From positions 248,001-312,000 of the forward strand of contig CAVVEG010000002.1 in NCBI GenBank assembly GCA_963747255.1: a stretch of 64,000 bases of DNA, given 5' to 3'. The notes below the pieces were generated by a model. The model was not told the origin of the DNA. It saw only the letters and a program-made list of their open reading frames with translations, and ran no database searches. Of this stretch, positions 54,565 to 63,171 are shown one piece after another (positions within the stretch are counted from its first letter, which is position 1; every line of letters starts with the position of its first letter). A program made the position numbers and the translations under genes. Source of the DNA: CAIYRG01 sp963747255 (lineage in GTDB: Bacteria > Pseudomonadota > Alphaproteobacteria > Micropepsales > Micropepsaceae).

Positions 54565-56193
54565 CCCGTCTTATTCATCGAACCTGCGAAAATGAGCGAC
54601 GGATGTAGCGCGAAGCCGCCATTCGATTCATGATTCTGGTTGCGAAGCCGATTTATTTATCGATTGAGGAGCGCCACACCCGTCATGAGCAACGATAATG
54701 CACTTCCCTTCGATCTTCCATCGGTTTGCCGCAAGAAGTTGAGCGTTGGCTTCGATGGTGGGCAGCTTTCATCGGACGCGGGCGTTCTGTTGCTGCGCAA
54801 TGTCGAGAGACGGCTCGGGATCGCCTGGCGCCTTTCAATGTGCCTGAAGGACAAGCGCGATCCGGATCTCATTTTGCATACGGTCGAAGATATGCTCCGA
54901 CTACGGATGTTCGCGATTGCGTCGGGCTACGAGGACGCCGACGATTGCGATTCACTGAGATATGATCCGATCTTCAAGATGGCGGTGGGCCGGTTGCCGG
55001 AGAGTGGCGAGCCTCTGTGCTCGCAGCCGACGATGTCGCGACTGGAGAATGCGCCGTCGAAGATCGAGATCGCCCGTATGATGGCGGCCATGGTGGACCA
55101 GTTCTGCGAGAGCTACCGCCGCGCGCCAGCCTCGATCACGCTCGACATCGACGACACTTTTGATGCGGTGCACGGCCATCAGCAATTGTCGCTGTTCAAC
55201 GCCCATTACGACGAGCGCTGCTTCCTGCCGATCCACATCTATGAAGGAACCACCGGCAAGCCTGTGGCGGTGATCCTGCGCCAGGGCAAGACGCCCGCCG
55301 GGGTGGAGGTGCGCACCATCCTCAAGCACGTGATCGGGCGCATCCGCGGTCACTGGGCCAAGGTCAAAATTCTGGTGCGCGGCGACAGCCATTATGGCCG
55401 GATCGAAGCGATGGAATGGTGCGAACAGCAAGGCGTCGACTACATTTTTGGCTTTGGCGGTAACGCGGTACTCAAAGCCATGACCGGGGAAGCCGCCGAT
55501 GTGCTGTGCGTCGAGCGTGCCACAAGTACCGCGGCAAAGCTGCGCACCTTTGTCATGCTGAGTTACGGCGCCAAGAGCTGGAATAGGGAGCGCCGCATCG
55601 CCGCGCGCATCGAAGCCACGCAGAAGGGTCTCGACATCCGCTACGTCGTCACCTCGCTCAAGGGCACGGCAAAGCATCTCTACGAGACCGTCTACTGCGG
55701 CCGCGGCCAGGCCGAGAACTTCATCAAGTGGCACAAGGCTCAGCTCGCCTCGGACCGCACCTCATGTCGAGATCCAAAGGCCAATCAGTTCCGGCTGATC
55801 CTGCATACGGCCGCCTATTGGCTCATGCTCACCATGCGCAATGCGATCGCGAAGCGTTCGCTGCTCTCGGTCGCCGAGTTCGCGACGCTGCGCCTTCGTC
55901 TGATCAAGATCGCCGCTCGCGTGATCGAGGGTACGGCCCGCATCCGTGTCTTCCTGCCCACCGCATGTCCTGATCGCACAATCTTCCGCCAGCTTGCCGG
56001 GCGGCTCTGCGCAGCCGGACCTTGAGCAACGCGGCGTTGTCGCCGCATCGAACCCTTCGTCGAAACCACAAACCAGAAAAATAGAATCGCAGATCGACGC
56101 GTCCACAGCATCCGACGCGATCGCAGCGCCGCGCCGCGCGTCAAAAATCACGCCCAGGCGATCAACTATGACATTTTTGATGAATAAGACGGG
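54565..56193 (+). mobile_element. IS1380-family insertion sequence, apparently complete
   Basis: 1629 bp. Perfect 15-bp terminal inverted repeats CCCGTCTTATTCATC (54565-54579) and its complement (56179-56193) enclose one transposase gene. Both ends are bordered by CTAG, a four-base putative target duplication; because CTAG is palindromic, it also extends the inverted repeat to 19 bp, and the exact boundary could be 54561/56197. Length and end sequence fit the IS1380 family. The intact gene and perfect ends suggest recent insertion. Confidence 0.9.
54685..56025 (+). CDS. IS1380-family transposase
   Basis: 446 residues from ATG 54685. DDE-type transposase: FDGGQLSSDAGVLLLRNVERRLGI is the N-terminal signature; SITLDIDDTFDAVHGHQQL carries the first Asp, LVRGDSHYG the second, and GQAENFIKWHK the Glu, completing the triad. 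No frameshift or stop interrupts it. Catalyses cut-and-paste movement between the 15-bp repeats. Confidence 0.95.
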   Translation: MSNDNALPFDLPSVCRKKLSVGFDGGQLSSDAGVLLLRNVERRLGIAWRLSMCLKDKRDPDLILHTVEDMLRLRMFAIASGYEDADDCDSLRYDPIFKMAVGRLPESGEPLCSQPTMSRLENAPSKIEIARMMAAMVDQFCESYRRAPASITLDIDDTFDAVHGHQQLSLFNAHYDERCFLPIHIYEGTTGKPVAVILRQGKTPAGVEVRTILKHVIGRIRGHWAKVKILVRGDSHYGRIEAMEWCEQQGVDYIFGFGGNAVLKAMTGEAADVLCVERATSTAAKLRTFVMLSYGAKSWNRERRIAARIEATQKGLDIRYVVTSLKGTAKHLYETVYCGRGQAENFIKWHKAQLASDRTSCRDPKANQFRLILHTAAYWLMLTMRNAIAKRSLLSVAEFATLRLRLIKIAARVIEGTARIRVFLPTACPDRTIFRQLAGRLCAAGP

Positions 56194-56368
56194 CTAGGAT
56201 CTGTGCGCAGACATGAACCTGAAATCCATGAGCTCGCCATAAGAGAGCGTTATTCTGAATCGCAGTCCGACGGCTATGACCCGCCGCTTCAGTTGGTCAC
56301 AAGTGACTTGCTTGTTGTACCCGATCTGAGGATAAGGTTTCAGTGGCAAGAGAGCCGAAAGTGTTTTG

Positions 56369-57337
56369 ATGAAACAATTGACGCGAGCCGTAGCACTCGG
56401 GCTGTTCGCATTTGCCGTATCCGGAATGGCGAAGGCTCAGGGGACGATTGCCGATTGTCCCAGCACTTTGGTCCGCGGGATACCGGCCCCATCATCCGAC
56501 GCACTGGAGGGTAGCGCCTTTGCACGCCGGGTCGCGGCAATAAGCGGCACGGAGCGGGATGCGATACTCGGACCCATGCTCTTGGCCGGCGATATTCCAC
56601 GGTTCCTGCGCCGTTTGAGGCCGGTTACCCTGCGGGCAAAGTCCGGAAGCGGCGAGAAGGACGTCTCGGTGACGGTCTGTGTCATGCCCGATTACCTGGC
56701 GATCGGATCCGATGAAGATTTTGTGCGTGTGCCAATGGGGCTGCGGACTGCGGTTGCCGTAGCGACGCGGTTCGGCTTCGTGCTTCCGACGACGAAAATT
56801 GTCGACGCGATCTATTCCGAAGCGGATGTCCGCGTCCGGCCGGAGCCGTTGCCGGCGGGACCCGAAATGCGGTCCACGGAATATTTCGTCCGCCACGACC
56901 TTCTGGTGCGGCAGGAAAGCCTCATCGAAGGCGTAATGCCCGGAATGCTCGTCGCCGGTCAAAAGAAGGATCTCGTCATCACCAATCGGTTGAGGATAAA
57001 TCCTGGGCGCGTCGCGATTTATGGATGGCACCTCGAAGAGCACAGGCCCATCCAATCGCTCAGTACCTTCCATGGCGAGAATTATGCGGATTATAGTCAC
57101 GGCGTCAGACTTGTCAGCGCCATTGCCTATGTTGGCGCGGAGCAGCGCTCGCTACTTGATGTCCTGCAGGACCCACGCCTTGCGACGATCGTCAGTTCGG
57201 AGGGGCCAATCCCAAATGTCAGTGGGCTGATCGCTTCGCTGTCTTCCGACAAGCGCGATGCCGAGGGATTGAGTGCGGATACTGCAGCCAATCACACCCG
57301 CGAACCGAGTACGTCCCGCGTTGCCGCGCCCCGGTAA
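56369..57337 (+). CDS. Exported protein of unknown function (322 aa)
   Basis: ATG 56369 starts a signal peptide (MKQLTRAVALGLFAFAVSGMAKAQ). The mature protein is globular with no motif I recognise: DCPSTLVRGIPAPSSDALEG, VSVTVCVMPDYLAIGSDEDFVRVPMG, MVAGQKKDLVITNRLRINPGRVAIYGWH, GENYADYSHGVRLVS. The pattern LRTAVAVATRFGFVLPTTKIVDAIY followed by FHGENYADYSHG recalls uncharacterised secreted proteins with a conserved HG...DYSHG end. The C-terminus is disordered. It lies 176 bases after the IS element and is convergent with the FGE-like gene. Confidence 0.7.
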   Translation: MKQLTRAVALGLFAFAVSGMAKAQGTIADCPSTLVRGIPAPSSDALEGSAFARRVAAISGTERDAILGPMLLAGDIPRFLRRLRPVTLRAKSGSGEKDVSVTVCVMPDYLAIGSDEDFVRVPMGLRTAVAVATRFGFVLPTTKIVDAIYSEADVRVRPEPLPAGPEMRSTEYFVRHDLLVRQESLIEGVMPGMLVAGQKKDLVITNRLRINPGRVAIYGWHLEEHRPIQSLSTFHGENYADYSHGVRLVSAIAYVGAEQRSLLDVLQDPRLATIVSSEGPIPNVSGLIASLSSDKRDAEGLSADTAANHTREPSTSRVAAPR

Positions 57338-57391
57338 TCGGAAGTAATCGCGTCGTTCGGAAGCGCAAAATGCAGGGCCGTTCAAGGGCCG

Positions 57392-58417
57392 TTATTGCCC
57401 GTCCAGAGTCGTACAGCAGCGGAAGCCGAGGTGATAATTTGCATGGCTGTGCGGATCCATGACACGGCTGCCATGCCAGTATGGCGCGCGCCAGCGGCAC
57501 CAGTCTTCATGGGCGCGGTATTTGTCGAAGATGAACCAGCTTCCCTTCATCTCCGTGTAGCCTAGCGTCTTGCTGCCGCGGCTCGCCATCTGGTCCGGGC
57601 TCAAGGGCAGGTTCATGTGCTCGGCCGCATTGCCGTTCAGGTCATACACGTCGAGCGGGCTGCGGCAGGCGGGAAAACTCCCCGCCGGATAGGTGTTTGA
57701 ACCACATTTGGCCCAGTCGCCGCCCGGGCAGTCGGGACTTTTCTGGCTTCCCGTGGCGCAGACGCCAGTGCGGTATTCGGGGCCGTAGCTCCAGCTTTTG
57801 GTGGTCCCGAACTGCCGGTTGTGTGCAGCGCGCATGCGTTCGACGGCGGTATTCGGCGCAACGCCTTGGGCGAGATTGAAATCGTAATCGGGTGGTTCGA
57901 GACTGCCGGCGCAGGCGCCTTCCCATTCATGCGCATCGCAGATTCGCTTGCCTTCCGCTTCGCATGTTTCGGCAGCTTCGCGCGCCTTCGTCCAGACCAC
58001 CGGGTATTCGCACGGGATGTCGGGAAATTCGAACTGGTCGATGCAGGCCTTTGCATCTTCTGGTTTCTGGGTCGCGGGATCGTAAAGCGGCACCATATAT
58101 TTCGCGCCGCAGATTTTTTCGAACTCGGGATTGTTATAGGCGACCGACTGCTGCGCGAGCTTCGCCTGGCATTGGGCCGGCGTGACGGGGTGAACGGTGA
58201 TCGCCGGATTGCCCTGTCCCATATAGCCGGAGCGGGCGAAGATGCCGCGGATTTTCGCGATCTTTTCGTCCGTGAAGCCGAACACTTCGACCATGCGCCG
58301 GAAGAGTTGCTCGTTCTGCTTCTGCAGAGCCGTCTGTTCCACGGCGGCGGTCGTATCGGCCTGAGTGGCGCCGAGCGCTACGAGGATTGTCGCGATGACT
58401 GCAGACCTGATTCTCAT
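57392..58417 (-). CDS. Exported formylglycine-generating-enzyme-like (FGE/SUMF1) protein
   Basis: 341 residues with a signal peptide. The FGE-sulfatase fold shows in CDAHEWEGACAGS, DVYDLNGNAAEHMNLPLSPD (the GNVxEW-type motif), KGSWFIFDKYRAHEDWCRWRAPYWHG and the terminal LGFRCC. True FGEs convert a Cys in sulfatases to formylglycine; many bacterial relatives do other oxidations or only bind. Cysteines are abundant (about 15), suggesting disulfides in the periplasm. Its ATG overlaps the upstream stop (ATGA). No sulfatase gene is in the window. Confidence 0.85.
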   Translation of the reverse strand: MRIRSAVIATILVALGATQADTTAAVEQTALQKQNEQLFRRMVEVFGFTDEKIAKIRGIFARSGYMGQGNPAITVHPVTPAQCQAKLAQQSVAYNNPEFEKICGAKYMVPLYDPATQKPEDAKACIDQFEFPDIPCEYPVVWTKAREAAETCEAEGKRICDAHEWEGACAGSLEPPDYDFNLAQGVAPNTAVERMRAAHNRQFGTTKSWSYGPEYRTGVCATGSQKSPDCPGGDWAKCGSNTYPAGSFPACRSPLDVYDLNGNAAEHMNLPLSPDQMASRGSKTLGYTEMKGSWFIFDKYRAHEDWCRWRAPYWHGSRVMDPHSHANYHLGFRCCTTLDGQ

Positions 58418-60159
58418 GAGCCGTTCCCTCGCCTTGTCAGGTAGAAGAAGTCTCGGTTGTCCGGGAATGCAAGAAATCTCGGAATCAGTTGTCCATTCGC
58501 TGAGCGGTCCACTTCGGCCATGCCGGAAATCAAGTGCTCGACGGATAGCTTATTGCCTTGCCGGCTGTAGACGGCGAGATAGGTGTGCTCCAGCGCATTG
58601 ATATCCAGCAGCATCGCATAGCGGCAGCGATAGGCCTGGAACACGACGGACATCGCGGACGGCGTCGCGGTGGAAAAATATCCGTAGATGAGGAAGCGGC
58701 GGCCGCCGGTTTCCTGAAGGCAAGCGCCAGCGCGCAATGTGCGCAGCTTTTCGTCGGCGGAGCCGGACCAGTTTCCCGCCCCCCAATTCGCCACCAGCCG
58801 CCCCAGCGCCGGCAGTCCCGTCACGGGATCGGGTTCGACCAGCGGGACGCCGTTCTGGCGCGCAAAGCGGATCTGCGCGAGGTGGAGATTGTCTTTCTCC
58901 GTCCAGGTCTTCATTTGCACGGACCCGTTCGCCGACACGTACAGAGTAGCGAGGCCGGGTTGGAGTTTGCTGAACACTACGCCCTGTTCGACAAAGCCGT
59001 AATGGGAGCCGTGGTTTCGGGTTGCCAGCTCGCCGTAGCGGAAGGCGCCGTGCTCGCGCTTGAAGCCGCCGGTGAATGTCGCGGCTACCCTGTCCACCAG
59101 CGACGGGCTGACCATTCCGATTCTGGCGAGCGGGGCCGCGTCCGCAACACCGTCCGGACCGGGAATGCTGGCGTCGCGCAAGGTTTCGGGGACGCGTGCC
59201 GACCAGTCGAGCCGCGGGTGGTCCGTGCCGAGTGCAAAACCCAGATCGAAGCGGGAGAGGTCGAACGCCACGAGATAATCGAGGGCGGAAGACTCTATCG
59301 CGTCTAGCTTGGCGATTGATTTCCGGTCGCGATCCGAAACGCGATCGGTCACCGCCTGCGGCTGGATCAGGCTGACATAGGCACCGGTCACGTTGCGCGC
59401 AGGATACCAGCGCCCCATGCCGAGCTGACCGGATGCCGGCCCGGCAATATCGATGCCAAGATCCTTTGGCGCCGCCGCCATGTCGACATAAGACGCATTC
59501 ACAGACGCGGTAACCGGACGGGCATCACTTGTTTCAGGTGCTGGAATTTGCGGCGTGGGCCTGATGTCGCCCGTCTCCCGGAATGCATCCCGATAGATGC
59601 TGCCACGTACGAAGCCGACAATGGCATCGCCCTTCCAAACATGGTCTCTGAGGAATCCGGTCACCCGCTCGAGCGACGTCTGATGACCCGTCACCGGATT
59701 GCGCAGGTACAGAAGCCCGTTGCAAATCGGGGCATAAGGCAGCCCTGTGGCGCGCCCCTGCTCTAATTGGCTTGGGCTTCCCGACCACGGATCGCAGGCT
59801 ATGGTCCGGTCGGGGCCGGAAATCAGCAGACCCGGCTGGCCGTTGCCGGCGAGGCGCAGGCTTTGCCCAGCGGTGTCGCGGTTCTCGATGTGATAGCGGG
59901 TAGGCGCGCGCGAACCTCCCCATTCCAGCGACAGCAGATACCAGGCGTGGATGTTCGGGCTGAGGTCGATCAGCGTAGCGGTGACCTGCTGCGCGCCGCT
60001 TTGCGCGACGGCGGTATCGCCGCGCCGAAACTCCTGCAGTTCGACGATGTTTTTCGGCGCCGCATCATCGCCCGCTCCAAGCGCATCGGACAAAATCCCG
60101 GGCCATAGGCCAGCGGCCATACAGAACGCGGCAAAGGCGAGACGCGCGGCGGCGGTCAT
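58414..60159 (-). CDS. Exported protein of unknown function (581 aa)
   Basis: Begins with a signal peptide (MTAAARLAFAAFCMAAGLWPGILSDALGAG). I recognise no catalytic motif. The middle holds AIESSALDYLVAFDLSRFDLGFALGTDHPRL; the C-terminal third has RRFLIYGYFSTATPSAMSVVFQAYRCRYAMLLDINALEHTYLAVY, a pattern that vaguely recalls phosphodiester glycosidases (YFxTxTPSAMxxVF, then a LD-N motif), which is only a suggestion. It is coupled by four-base overlaps to the HAD-UbiA gene upstream and the FGE-like gene downstream. Confidence 0.75.
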   Translation of the reverse strand: MTAAARLAFAAFCMAAGLWPGILSDALGAGDDAAPKNIVELQEFRRGDTAVAQSGAQQVTATLIDLSPNIHAWYLLSLEWGGSRAPTRYHIENRDTAGQSLRLAGNGQPGLLISGPDRTIACDPWSGSPSQLEQGRATGLPYAPICNGLLYLRNPVTGHQTSLERVTGFLRDHVWKGDAIVGFVRGSIYRDAFRETGDIRPTPQIPAPETSDARPVTASVNASYVDMAAAPKDLGIDIAGPASGQLGMGRWYPARNVTGAYVSLIQPQAVTDRVSDRDRKSIAKLDAIESSALDYLVAFDLSRFDLGFALGTDHPRLDWSARVPETLRDASIPGPDGVADAAPLARIGMVSPSLVDRVAATFTGGFKREHGAFRYGELATRNHGSHYGFVEQGVVFSKLQPGLATLYVSANGSVQMKTWTEKDNLHLAQIRFARQNGVPLVEPDPVTGLPALGRLVANWGAGNWSGSADEKLRTLRAGACLQETGGRRFLIYGYFSTATPSAMSVVFQAYRCRYAMLLDINALEHTYLAVYSRQGNKLSVEHLISGMAEVDRSANGQLIPRFLAFPDNRDFFYLTRRGNGS

Positions 60160-61641
60160 AGCTCCCTCATCGCGATGAGGATCACCGGCAACAGCAGAAT
60201 GACAATTTGCGAGGCCCTGTCGTGCAGGGCGAAGGCAAGCGGGTCATCGACGACGCGGCCCCGGTGCGCCATCAGCCACATATGAGCAATCCAGTAGAGC
60301 AGCAACAGGCAGCCCATCCAGGCAAACGGGCCGGCGAGGCCCGGCGCCTGCGGGCTGCTTAGGCCGATGCGAAGACCAAGAAGCAGAACCGCGACAAAGC
60401 CGCTCGCGATTCCCATGGCGGCTAGCAGCTCTCGATCTTCGAACAGATAGGCGCGGGCATGAGTTTGCGCGCCGTCGATGCTGCGCATGGTCAGGAGTTC
60501 GGCGTAACGCTTGATCAATGCGAGGCTCAGGAACAGGAACACGCAGAAGGCAAGCAGCCATAACGGCAGCGGCAGGCCTACGGCCGCGGCGCCAGCCAGC
60601 GCGCGCAGAGCATACAGGCTGGCGAGTGTGAGAACATCGACAATGGCAATGTCCTTGAGCCGAAGCGAATAAGTGAGCGTGATCGCATAATAGGCGCCGA
60701 GCGCACCGGCAAATCGCGAGGGTAGGAAGAGGGCCAGTGCAAAACCGGCGACCGGGAGCGCCAACATCAGAACGATGGCGGCCGCCACCGGAAGCCGTCC
60801 CGAAGCCAGTGGCCAATTCTGCTTGTGCGGGTGGTGGCGGTCGCCGGGAAGATCCAACAGATCATTGAAGACATATCCGCCGGAAGCGCAGAAGCAGAAA
60901 GCGGCGAAGGCGACGAAACCGCGCAGCAGATCGGGACCACCGAGACGGTGTGCGAGCACAAGTGGAACGAAGACCAGCAGAATTCTTGAGCCATTGATGG
61001 GGGCGGAGGGCGGCTAGCAGAATCGCGAAGCGTTGCGGCGAAACGCGCAGGGCCGTGTCATGCGCCCTCAGGTCGCCGCCGGATTGTACACAAACCGCCG
61101 TTCTGGCCGCGGCGCGAACTGCGCCATCGCGGTGCCCGTCGCCGATATAATCGAAACCGCGCAGCCCATATTCGGCGACGAGACGGTCGCGCTTTACCAC
61201 GCCGGAAAGATTGGTCACGCCGTCGCTGGCAAGGACGCGGTCGAAGATTCCGAGATGTTGCGCCACCTTCTCGGCAAGACTGTCGTCGGCACCGGTCGCG
61301 AGCACGATCTCGCGCCCGAGCCGCCTTTCGGCTTCGAGATACGCGATCAGGCCGCGGTTATAGGGCAGCGTCGCGATATCGGGCGCATATTCGCGCGCGA
61401 GACGTTGCTTGAAATAGGCGCGGCCGTGAGCGAGCCATGACACCGCAACGGGCAGCTGCAGGGGATGGCGCTTCGCCAGCAGCAGCACGGATTCGATCAC
61501 AAGGTCGGAACCGACGATGGTGCCATCCAGATCGACGGCGATCGGGGGTTGGGCGCGCCCGTTCCCGCCGGCGGCAGGCGCGCGATCCGGTCTTTCAAGA
61601 ACGCCGGTTGCGGCGGGCGCGTCAGAAGAGGAATTGAGCAA
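60156..61641 (-). CDS. HAD phosphatase-UbiA prenyltransferase fusion, frameshifted
   Basis: About 494 residues when corrected. N-terminal HAD domain: IAVDLDGTIVGSDLVIE (DxDGT nucleophile), ATGADDS, and YIGDGHRD (GDxxxD-like). A linker ALRPHQWLKN leads into a UbiA domain with about eight membrane helices and NDLLDLPGDRHHPHKQNWPL ASG, whose NDxxDxxxDRxHPxK spacing matches decaprenyl-phosphate phosphoribosyltransferase/NoeC-type enzymes better than quinone UbiA. One extra base at 60981/60982 breaks the frame; without it the join reads WLKNLLVFVPLVLAHRLGG. Predicted: polyprenyl-phosphate phosphoribose formation and dephosphorylation at the inner membrane. Confidence 0.83.
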
Positions 61642-62656
61642 AGCGCAGCACTCCAGGATTCCACGGAACTCGATGCGTCACCCCTGGCCGGCCGCGAAGG
61701 TGCGAGCGATTGGCGACATACCAGTCGTAATTTCGGACCAGCGCCTGGCGGCCCGAATAGTGGGGCGCGAAGCTCAGCCGCGTTTCGATCTTTTCGATCG
61801 ACACGAAGCTGTCCTTCGCCATAGTCCGGTAAATCCAGGGATAGAGGGGCGAGGCGCCGAGAAATTCAAGCGCGGAAAGCGCTGCGATTGCGGGCCAGGT
61901 GGGAAATGCGACAACTCTTTTGCCATGACCGGCGTGGTCGAGTACTGCCTGGAAATCCTCGCGGAGGGTGCCGAATTCGCTTGCCCCGACATTGAACTCG
62001 TCGTTGACCAGCCTTTCGTCTCCGGTCGCGCAGAGCAGAATCGCCTGGCACAGGTCTTCGACGTCGAGAAGCTGATAGCGGTTATTGCCGCGGCCAATCA
62101 TCGGAAAATTCCGACCCTCCCAAGCCCAGGAATAAAGCAGCTCGAATACGCCCAGCCGTTCCGGTCCGATGAAAGTTTTTGGACGGAGAATTGGGACGCA
62201 CAAACCGCGGTGGCGGAATTCCCGGCAGAGTCCTTCGGCGCGTATTTTCGCCTCGCCGTAGGGGCCGACACCCCTCAGCGGGTCGGTCTCGAGAATCGGG
62301 TGGTGATCAGGGATGCCGTAAACGGCGGTGGACGATATGTGGACGAAGCAGGAAATTTTCCGTGCCAGCGCACTTTCCAGCAGAACTCGCGTGCCATGCA
62401 CTTCGGTGGAGAAGATTTCGTCGCGGCTGTAGAGCGGAAGGGCTGCGGCGCAGTGGACGACGATATCCACGCCTTCCATCGCGCGACCGACTGCGCCGAC
62501 GTCGCGGATATCGCCGATCAGCGCCTCGATGTGCGATTTTTCGGGGTAGTCAAAGGGCGCTATGTCGAGAGAACGCAACTGATCGCCGCGCGCGAGCAGA
62601 TAGCGCACCAGATTAATGCCGAGGAAACCAGCGCCTCCGGTGATCAGCCAGCGCAC
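61622..62656 (-). CDS. NAD-dependent epimerase/dehydratase (extended SDR)
   Basis: 344 residues. MRWLITGGAGFLGINLVRYLL is the Rossmann GxxGxxG; GDIRD, HCAAALPLYSRDE and the YGxxK-equivalent region (SSTAVYGIPDHHPI, PYGEAKIRAE) place it with nucleotide-sugar or polyprenyl-sugar epimerases and reductases. Its final 20 bases overlap the start of the HAD-UbiA gene. In that context it may epimerise or reduce a polyprenyl-phosphate-linked pentose. It is the first gene of the four-gene minus-strand operon. Confidence 0.92.
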   Translation of the reverse strand: MRWLITGGAGFLGINLVRYLLARGDQLRSLDIAPFDYPEKSHIEALIGDIRDVGAVGRAMEGVDIVVHCAAALPLYSRDEIFSTEVHGTRVLLESALARKISCFVHISSTAVYGIPDHHPILETDPLRGVGPYGEAKIRAEGLCREFRHRGLCVPILRPKTFIGPERLGVFELLYSWAWEGRNFPMIGRGNNRYQLLDVEDLCQAILLCATGDERLVNDEFNVGASEFGTLREDFQAVLDHAGHGKRVVAFPTWPAIAALSALEFLGASPLYPWIYRTMAKDSFVSIEKIETRLSFAPHYSGRQALVRNYDWYVANRSHLRGRPGVTHRVPWNPGVLRFAQFLF

Positions 62657-62836
62657 GGAATGTTACAGCTCAGAAACATGAAATGGATCATCTCGTTGCG
62701 CCGGCACCGGCGGTCGGCCTTGAAGGGCTTCGGTTTGCCGTCATTACGGAGGACAGGTGTGTTATGCATCGACATGAAAAACAGCCAATTGACGATCTCG
62801 CCCGGCGATTGGGCTGGGGGACGGCAGATTGCGTAT

Positions 62837-63043
62837 CTATGTTCGGATCCGCTCAGGTCCGTTGGTATCGATCCCGAACAGAGAATAGGCCGGGCACCAT
62901 CCGGCAATTCCGGTAACAAGCGGTACCAGCCCGATCAGGCCGAGCCACCAAAATCGGTCGTCGAACACGAACATTGACGCAAGAAACAGAAGTCCCAACG
63001 TGATCCGGAAAACCCGGTCACCAGTGCCGATATTCGATTTCAC
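62837..63043 (-). CDS. DUF2892 small inner-membrane protein
   Basis: 68 residues. MKSNIGTGDRVFRITLGLLFLASM, then WWLGLIGLVPLVTGIAGWCPAYSLFGIDT, is the DUF2892 signature (two membrane helices with the GxCPxYxxxGI end), also found as the C-terminal part of some rhodanese proteins such as YgaP. The conserved Cys in WCPAY is present. Divergent from the kinase-like gene, with a candidate FNR-type site between them. Confidence 0.88.
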   Translation of the reverse strand: MKSNIGTGDRVFRITLGLLFLASMFVFDDRFWWLGLIGLVPLVTGIAGWCPAYSLFGIDTNGPERIRT

Positions 63044-63100
63044 GGATACAAGCTCCTTTGAAACACGCCATTATATTTCACCGGATTTCACCGGAAGTTC

Positions 63101-63114
63101 TTGATCCAGGTCAG
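63101..63114 (+). promoter_or_regulatory. Candidate FNR/FixK-type binding site
   Basis: TTGATCCAGGTCAG fits TTGA-N6-TCAA with one mismatch in the right half. It sits midway between the divergent DUF2892 and COG2187-like genes, both of families I associate with microaerobic regulons. A 14-base match can arise by chance. Confidence 0.3.
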
Positions 63115-63171
63115 GTGCGCATTCGACAGATGAATTATCCGGTGCATCGCTGATGAGCAGTTGAGTCCTGC

